Shown here: positions 59,259-64,000 of the stretch, piece after piece | Layout: every line of letters begins with the position of its first letter | Numbering within the stretch: position 1 is the first letter of the stretch | Origin: Sporomusaceae bacterium UBA7701 | Lineage (GTDB): Bacteria; Bacillota; Negativicutes; Sporomusales; UBA7701 | DNA: 64,000 nt | Reading direction: 5' to 3' | NCBI GenBank assembly: GCA_002482545.1 | Contig: DLGF01000024.1 | Span: 118,885-182,884 of the forward strand | Translations under genes and position numbers: made by a program | Notes under the pieces: generated by a model | Seen by the model: only the letters and a program-made list of their open reading frames with translations | Database searches by the model: none | Told to the model about the DNA's origin: nothing

Positions 59259-60465
59259 TTGTCATTACCTCCTGTGTGATAGCGTCGGTCATCCTCGCCA
59301 CCCGGGCCATGGCCTTCACGTCATGGACCCTGAGAATCCGGGCCCCTTTCGCAATGCCCAGGGCGACGGTCGCGGCCGTCCCTTCCCCGCGGTCCTCCGG
59401 CGGCAGGCCCCCTAAAGCCTCCCCGATAAACCGCTTGCGCGACGTCCCCAATAGAAGGGGACAACCCAGCGCCGCCAGTTCATCCAGCCGGGACAGCACC
59501 GTGAGGTTGTCAGCGGCAGTTTTGCCAAAGCCTATGCCGGGATCAATGAGGATATGTTCCAACGGGATGCCCGCATTTTCGCCGATGGCGATGCTTTTTC
59601 GCAAAAAGGCGGCGATCTCGGCCATGATGTCCCGTTCGTATACCGTGCCGTTCTGATTATGCATCACCACGACGGGAACGCCGTGCCTGGCGGCCACTTC
59701 GGCCATGGCGGGGTCGCCCTGGAGCCCCCAGACATCGTTGATGATATGGGCGCCGAGGCGCAGAGCCTCGTCCGCCACCGAAGCCTTATAGGTATCCACC
59801 GATACGGGGACCGGAACGGCAGAAAGCAGACGTGCGAGGACCGGCAGAAGACGTTCCTCCTCCTCCGCCGCCGAAATCTTCGCCGCGCCGTACGGCCGGG
59901 TGGACTCGGCGCCGAGATCGATGATGTCCGCCCCGTCTTTGACCAACTGCTCGGCGTGGCGCAGGGCCTTGTCCAACGTGTTGAACTTTCCTCCGTCGGA
60001 AAAAGAATCGGGAGTTATATTCAAAATCCCCATAATGACCGAATGCCGCGGCCGGATCGCCAGCGTCCGGCCGTCTTTCCAGCTGTAATGCCGCTCCGGC
60101 AGCCTTTCCGCCGCCTTCAGCGCCGCCTCGATCGCCTCCGCCAACTGGGGCAGCCCCCACGGCTGCATTTTGAGCTGAGCAAGGGCCAGGCGATATTGCT
60201 TGAGGGTCGCTGCGACCAGCACGTCGGTCGCGGCGATCGTCAAATCGGCAGTTCCTCTGGCCACCGCCGCTTCGCCCCCCTTGGCCAGAAAGGTTTGTTT
60301 CAAAAGATTTGCGGCCTTCGCCGGCACATTCTCCAATTTGACGGTTTGAAAAACCGCCTTACCGGACATGATGTTAATACCCAGCGGATCGCAGCCGATT
60401 TTGGCCAACTCCGCCCGGGCGTCTTCTTCGCTTCCTATTTTAAGTACGCGTGGATTGAAATTCAT
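59251..60465 (-). CDS. folP: Dihydropteroate synthase with N-terminal extension
   Basis: FolP joins p-aminobenzoate to hydroxymethyl-dihydropterin pyrophosphate. The DHPS TIM barrel occupies about residues 141-400 (SVIMGILNITPDSFSDGGKF, DIIDLGAESTRPYGA, DTYKASVADEAL, HIINDVWGLQGDPA, DPGIGFGKTAADN, GTSRKRFIGEALG). About 140 residues precede it (NFNPRVLKIGSEEDARAELA and a Lys/Ala-rich helical part). This extension is absent from the ~270-residue enzyme of E. coli. It reads as a separate small domain of unknown role. Start ATG 60463-60465 after AGGAGAGC. Confidence 0.95.
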   Translation of the reverse strand: MNFNPRVLKIGSEEDARAELAKIGCDPLGINIMSGKAVFQTVKLENVPAKAANLLKQTFLAKGGEAAVARGTADLTIAATDVLVAATLKQYRLALAQLKMQPWGLPQLAEAIEAALKAAERLPERHYSWKDGRTLAIRPRHSVIMGILNITPDSFSDGGKFNTLDKALRHAEQLVKDGADIIDLGAESTRPYGAAKISAAEEEERLLPVLARLLSAVPVPVSVDTYKASVADEALRLGAHIINDVWGLQGDPAMAEVAARHGVPVVVMHNQNGTVYERDIMAEIAAFLRKSIAIGENAGIPLEHILIDPGIGFGKTAADNLTVLSRLDELAALGCPLLLGTSRKRFIGEALGGLPPEDRGEGTAATVALGIAKGARILRVHDVKAMARVARMTDAITQEVMTNG

Positions 60466-60497
60466 TGGGCTCTCCTATTGCCGGAATTTACATTTTT

Positions 60498-60527
60498 ATT
60501 GTATCATGGTTATGTGTAAATAAACAA
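60498..60527 (-). promoter_or_regulatory. Candidate promoter of folP-folB-folK
   Basis: On the minus strand TTGTTT (60522-60527), 18 bp, then TACAAT (60498-60503), with TGA before the -10 (extended -10). It gives a leader of about 25 nt before folP. The opposite strand here should also drive the divergent gene at 60576, but no convincing box was found for it. Confidence 0.5.
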
Positions 60528-60575
60528 TATTCTTGAAAAAGGTTGGAAAAACCCGACTGTTTGGAGGCTAATCAT

Positions 60576-61625
60576 ATGAATCGACGCTTGTCTCCCGACG
60601 TTTTTCGAATTCCTGTCGAGGAAATCAAAAACGGCTTTTATAGCGACAGCTATTTCTTGCGAACCCGGGAGATCCTTCTTAAAGACCATTTTCACCGCAA
60701 AGTAATGATGCAGATTTTCCAGCGCCAGGAAGCAATCCTCTGCGGCATCGACGAAGCCATAGCAATTATTCAGAAATGCGCCCACAACCCGGACAAGCTG
60801 GTTGTCAAAGCGCTGCACGACGGCGACGCCATTGAGCCCTGGGAACCGGTCCTGACCATCGAAGGCGACCTTGCCGACTTTTCCCATCTCGAGACCGTCT
60901 ATCTGGGCATTTTGTCCCGCCAGACCAAAATTGCCACCAATGTGCGGAAAGTTGTCACCGCGGCCAACGGCAAGCCGGTGATGTTCTTCCCTTCCCGCTT
61001 CGATCACTGGGGCGTCCAGCCCGGCGACGGATACGCGGCCCGGATCGGCGGCGTATTCGGCGTCTCGACTCCGGCCAATGGCCATTACTGGGGCGGCGAA
61101 GCGCTCGGAACCATCCCCCATGCCTTAATCGCCACCTATCAGGGCGATACGGTCAAGGCAACCCTGGCCTTCGACCGGCACATCGATCCTGCCGTCAACC
61201 GGGTGGCGCTGGTCGATTATGATAACGACTGCGCCAGAACCTCGGTCGAGGTGGCCAAGGCCCTTGGCGGAAAACTATGGGCCGTTCGCCTGGATACCAG
61301 CGACAGCCTGGTCGATGTCTCGGTTGTTCCCCAGATGGGCACCTTCCGCCCCACCGGCGTGTGCGGCCCGCTGGTGGCCAATGTGCGCCAGGCCCTTGAC
61401 CAGGCCGGTTATCCCCATGTCAAGATCATGGTCTCCGGCGGCTTCACCGCCGAGCGGATCGCCGAGTTCGAAGCGACGAACGTGCCTGCCGACATTTACG
61501 CGGTCGGCGCCAGCCTGTTCCGCGACAGTGTAAACTTCACCGCCGATATCGTAATGGTCGATGATCAGCCTTGCGCCAAAGCCGGCCGCGACTATCGCCC
61601 CAATCCCCGCCTCGAATTGGTATGA
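60576..61625 (+). CDS. Nicotinate phosphoribosyltransferase-like protein
   Basis: A 349-residue type II phosphoribosyltransferase of the nicotinate (NAPRTase)/quinolinate group, probably joining nicotinic acid and PRPP for NAD salvage. Visible are IKNGFYSDSYFLRTREIL, the PRPP-binding-type SRFDHWGVQPGDGYAARIGG (in part), GTIPHALIATYQGD, the WAVRLDTSDS motif and IMVSGGFTAERIAEFE. The ATG at 60576 follows TTTGGAGG at eight bases; codons further upstream lack an SD. It is divergent from folP and ends in a terminator. Substrate identity is inferred from the family. Confidence 0.82.
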   Translation: MNRRLSPDVFRIPVEEIKNGFYSDSYFLRTREILLKDHFHRKVMMQIFQRQEAILCGIDEAIAIIQKCAHNPDKLVVKALHDGDAIEPWEPVLTIEGDLADFSHLETVYLGILSRQTKIATNVRKVVTAANGKPVMFFPSRFDHWGVQPGDGYAARIGGVFGVSTPANGHYWGGEALGTIPHALIATYQGDTVKATLAFDRHIDPAVNRVALVDYDNDCARTSVEVAKALGGKLWAVRLDTSDSLVDVSVVPQMGTFRPTGVCGPLVANVRQALDQAGYPHVKIMVSGGFTAERIAEFEATNVPADIYAVGASLFRDSVNFTADIVMVDDQPCAKAGRDYRPNPRLELV

Positions 61626-61631
61626 TCCCGG

Positions 61632-61660
61632 ACACTCCGCAACCACCGCGGAGTGTTTTT
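61632..61660 (+). terminator. Intrinsic terminator after the nicotinate PRTase gene
   Basis: A perfect 9-bp stem ACACTCCGC / GCGGAGTGT (61632-61640 with 61648-61656), 7-nt loop, then TTTTATTTT. It also lies just after the convergent SIR2-family gene. Confidence 0.92.
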
Positions 61661-61709
61661 ATTTTCCGCTATTCCTCCGCCTTTCGGAAAATCCGACGGT
61701 TCAGGCCAT

Positions 61710-62771
61710 TCACCGATACAGCCGCAGCGGATCGGTCGCGAAATCTTCAAAGGATAGTTCGGTATAGTCGACCTCGCTGCCCAAAAACCGCCGGTAGCGG
61801 TTGCGCTCTTCTTCCACCCGCCCGGGTTTCTTGCCGGGATGATCGTTGACGACGCTGAATTTCAGCGTCCTCGTCCGGTTGGTTTGCGCCCTTTTGAAGA
61901 GATATTTCACATGCAGGTCGGCGTCGGGAAACGAGTAACCGCAGAAAATGACCTTCCCCGCTTCCTGAAGCCGGCGTTCTGCCTGATGCCAGACCACCCC
62001 CAGAAACACATTGGATAAATCCTTGAAAAAGGTCGGCGGGACAATGACCGGCTGGACAACGGAGTGGCACGCCTCGCAATGGGAATGCCGGCTGCCGGTG
62101 AGCAGCCTCGCCGCTCCCGCCTCGCGCAGCGTTACATCCACCGCGTTGCAGGCCGGACAAAACAGCCAGTTCAAGGACCCGTGCACCTTGTATAATTCGA
62201 CAGTCCGTCCGTTCGCCGGCCTGCCCTTTCCCGCCATGAGGCCGCTGAAGCCGTAATCCGGTTCGTAGCCCGGCAGGGCGGCAAGGGCCCGGTCCAGCAG
62301 CAAGTCATAGTTGGTGGTAAGAAATACCGTATCCGCCAGCGCGTCTTCCTGCCGGAGATTTTCCAGCAGCCGCCGGTGCAACGCCTTGCTGCTGCCGGCG
62401 GGATGATCCAGCACCGCCGCCATCAGCAGCACCAGATACTGCCGGATGAAGCCGATCCGGTTGCTGTCGCGGCTGATGTTCTCCAGATCGTAGTGTTTCA
62501 GGGTTTCCCGTCGGCGTACGGCCAAATCAAGGACCCCGAGCGCTTCTTCAAAGGTCGGAAACAGAACCGCGTCCGGCTCGGCCCCGCGAATCTCAAGGCC
62601 AAACACTTCACCGAAATAGTCCTCCAGTTCCCGCAGCATGGTTGGGTCAACAAGCTCCGGCTTTTGCCGGACGAGTTTCCAGTAATCGCGGAACAATTCG
62701 GACTGGACCGGCGCACCTTCGGCCGCCGAGGCCCCGCCCCCCAGAAATATTGCCGTTTTGATTGCTTTCAC
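61710..62771 (-). CDS. Stand-alone SIR2-family protein with a zinc-ribbon insertion
   Basis: A 353-residue SIR2-like (SIR2_2 type) protein. It has the NAD loop GGGAS (11-15, one residue off the usual GAGAS), TTNYD (152-156), the catalytic-type His198 in KVHGSLNW, four Cys as a zinc ribbon (C205, C208, C232, C235) and GYSFPDADLH (278-287). Proteins of this family are NAD hydrolases or deacetylases; several defend against phages, but no partner gene stands next to this one. The listed start is GTG 62769-62771, which lies inside the SD GGAGGTGA; an ATC at 62760-62762 has far better spacing. Flanked by dispersed repeats. Confidence 0.8.
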   Translation of the reverse strand: MKAIKTAIFLGGGASAAEGAPVQSELFRDYWKLVRQKPELVDPTMLRELEDYFGEVFGLEIRGAEPDAVLFPTFEEALGVLDLAVRRRETLKHYDLENISRDSNRIGFIRQYLVLLMAAVLDHPAGSSKALHRRLLENLRQEDALADTVFLTTNYDLLLDRALAALPGYEPDYGFSGLMAGKGRPANGRTVELYKVHGSLNWLFCPACNAVDVTLREAGAARLLTGSRHSHCEACHSVVQPVIVPPTFFKDLSNVFLGVVWHQAERRLQEAGKVIFCGYSFPDADLHVKYLFKRAQTNRTRTLKFSVVNDHPGKKPGRVEEERNRYRRFLGSEVDYTELSFEDFATDPLRLYR

Positions 62772-62874
62772 CTCCCGCGTTTATTTGTTATTCTGGATGT
62801 TTCCCGGCAAATTCATCCGGCTAAGGCTGCCCCTGAAAGGAATTACTGGCCGCCAGCGGGAAATAACTCACTTC

Positions 62875-63209
62875 AGATTGTTGACAAGCCCAGGCTGGCG
62901 AGAAAGGTCCAGATGCACGTCCTAATTTCATAAGTTCTTTCAGCGTCCGGTGCTTATAGGCAAATAGATTCACAAACCATGTGCGGGCCGCACCGGAAGA
63001 GCGCGGTAACCGGAAGACCGGAAGATGTTTATGATAAGCGGAGGGAAGCGTCAGCGTCGGAGCGTTCATAAACATCTTCCGCGTTTGGGCAGGAGGTCGC
63101 ATACTTTGGACGTACGCAAGTAAGTGCGCAAGTTCTTAGCGCGTATGCGCCTAGAACTGCGGCCTACCTCTTGCGGGTACGACGCAGATGGCCTTTCTCG
63201 CCAGCCTGT
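62875..63209 (+). repeat. Dispersed intergenic repeat, complete copy
   Basis: About 335 bp with internal inverted symmetry. A perfect 16-bp inverted pair lies near the ends (AGGCTGGCGAGAAAGG at 62892-62907; its complement at 63192-63207). A second 16-bp pair flanks the centre (CGGAAGATGTTTATGA at 63019-63034; its complement at 63066-63081). The right arm also folds locally (AGTTCT...GCGC against GCGC...AGAACT near 63131-63158). No reading frame is supported. Copies or partial copies occur at 63892 and 9736. The element fills nearly all of the gap between the SIR2 gene and the GNAT gene. Confidence 0.75.
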
Positions 63210-63229
63210 CGTTGGAAAGGAGCTTCGCC

Positions 63230-63748
63230 ATGCGTCCCCCAGCCGTCCCTCTTCGCTATGCCGATCTTCTGCCCGGGGATATACCGGGCCTTGTGGCCAT
63301 GATCCGGGACGTATTTTTTGAATTCATGGCTCCCGCCTATACGGAGGAGGGAATAGCCTATTTTCTGTCGGGTCTGGAGCCGACGGCCCTCAGCGCCCGT
63401 CTGGCCTCGGAAGACCGGTTCATGCTGGTGGCCAAGGATGGGGACATCCTGGCCGGCGCCGTCGAAGTCCGGGACCACAGCCATATATCGCTGCTGTTCA
63501 CGGCAAAGGACTACCACCGCAGAGGCATCGCCAAAGAACTGGTGCGCCTGGCCGTCAGCCGCTGCCGGGAAGCCCTCCCGTCCCTGACGGCGGTGACCCT
63601 GAATTCCTCCGCCTTCGCCCTGCCGGTTTATCAGCGCCTCGGCTTCCGGCCGACCGGTCCCCGGCAGGAGCGGAACGGAATGGTTTTTACCCCGATGGCG
63701 CTGAAGCTGGCTTCGCTGCCGGAACGAAAGCCCGGCGACAGCCCTTGA
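63230..63748 (+). CDS. GNAT family N-acetyltransferase
   Basis: A 172-residue GNAT acetyltransferase using acetyl-CoA. The ATG at 63230 follows AAAGGAGC at a suitable distance; codons upstream lie in the repeat. Motif A appears as LLFTAKDYHRRGIAKELVRL (the R-R-G-I-A pyrophosphate loop), followed by VTLNSSAFALPVYQRLGFRP, the motif B end. The substrate is unknown. It is monocistronic, with a strong terminator after it and repeats on both sides, so it may be a recent addition to the region. Confidence 0.85.
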   Translation: MRPPAVPLRYADLLPGDIPGLVAMIRDVFFEFMAPAYTEEGIAYFLSGLEPTALSARLASEDRFMLVAKDGDILAGAVEVRDHSHISLLFTAKDYHRRGIAKELVRLAVSRCREALPSLTAVTLNSSAFALPVYQRLGFRPTGPRQERNGMVFTPMALKLASLPERKPGDSP

Positions 63749-63771
63749 CAAGCTTGGGCCGCAAAAACGCG

Positions 63772-63809
63772 ATAGTCCGTACCACGTTAATGTGATACGG
63801 ACTATTTTT
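63772..63809 (+). terminator. Intrinsic terminator after the GNAT gene
   Basis: A 10-bp perfect stem ATAGTCCGTA / TACGGACTAT (63772-63781 with 63796-63805) with further weak pairing in the loop, followed by TTTT. Confidence 0.9.
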
Positions 63810-63891
63810 CCGAGCTTTATAAGCCACCGGCAACTTTTAAGGGCCGCTTCGCACGGCCTTTTCCCATAGACAGTTTCACACTCGTATTATC

Positions 63892-64000
63892 GAACAAGCC
63901 CCGATTGGCGAGAAAGGTCCAGACGCACGCCCTGCTTTCGCGAGTTCTTTCAGTGTCCCGTTGCTTGTCACAAATCGGTTCACGAACTGTGTGCAGGTCG
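63892..64000 (+). repeat. Dispersed intergenic repeat, left arm (cut by window end)
   Basis: About 109 bp that align with 62883-62990 base by base with scattered changes: GGCGAGAAAGGTCCAGA, AGTTCTTTCAG, and CACAAA/CACGAA with GTGTGCAGG near the end. It is therefore a second left arm of the repeat and probably continues past base 64000. The 80 bp before it (63810-63891) hold nothing recognised. Confidence 0.7.

Overview
The window reads as the chromosome of a motile, flagellated Firmicute, most likely a diderm Negativicute of the Sporomusaceae type. The gene order is that of the Bacillus subtilis dprA-topA-trmFO-xerC-hslVU-codY / fla-che / rpsB-tsf-pyrH-frr-uppS-cdsA-dxr-rseP / polC-rimP-nusA-ylxR-ylxQ-infB block, preserved almost gene for gene on the minus strand. 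PolC, CodY, CheC/CheD, FliY, a SwrB-position protein and Gram-positive -35/-10 promoters fit Firmicutes. The class is inferred from this mix and from the GC-rich sequence; nothing in the window proves an outer membrane. Apart from two genes near the right end, everything is on the minus strand, so transcription runs from high to low coordinates.

Region by region, left to right. 1-2.9 kb: translation/transcription operon rimP-nusA-ylxR-ylxQ-infB (infB cut by the window edge, with a 99-bp tandem repeat), driven by a clear promoter and a hairpin-rich leader. 3-6.6 kb: polC, which appears to lack the inserted 3'-5' exonuclease domain. 6.7-12.7 kb: an MgtC-family protein, ispG, rseP, dxr, cdsA and uppS (isoprenoid and envelope-lipid precursors, site-2 protease). 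12.9-15.9 kb: a small unknown gene, frr, pyrH, tsf and rpsB, with terminator-like hairpins at several junctions.

16.1-48.7 kb: one very long flagellar/chemotaxis operon, in transcription order flgB-flgC-fliE-F-G-H-I-J, a lytic transglycosylase, a MotE-like protein, fliK-flgD-TIGR02530-flgE-flbD-motA-fliL-M-Y-cheY-fliO-P-Q-R-flhB-A-F-G, a PilZ protein, cheB-A-W-C-D, a small membrane protein, sigD, a FapA-like protein, a small hypothetical protein and a SwrB-position protein. motB is not next to motA. 48.8-57.2 kb: codY (with a strong terminator), hslU, hslV, xerC, trmFO, topA and dprA, with promoters in front of dprA and xerC. 57.3-60.5 kb: a lipid-type glycosyltransferase and folK-folB-folP. 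60.5-64 kb: accessory region with a nicotinate phosphoribosyltransferase-like gene (+), a stand-alone SIR2-family protein (-), a GNAT acetyltransferase (+) and two copies of a dispersed, partly palindromic intergenic repeat; a third, shortened copy lies between dxr and rseP.

The most notable observations are the exonuclease-less PolC, the dispersed repeat family, three genes whose best start codon by Shine-Dalgarno spacing is a non-canonical ATT/ATC, motA without motB, and the lone zinc-containing SIR2-like protein. No obvious new multi-gene system was found; most of the window is well-conserved core genome.
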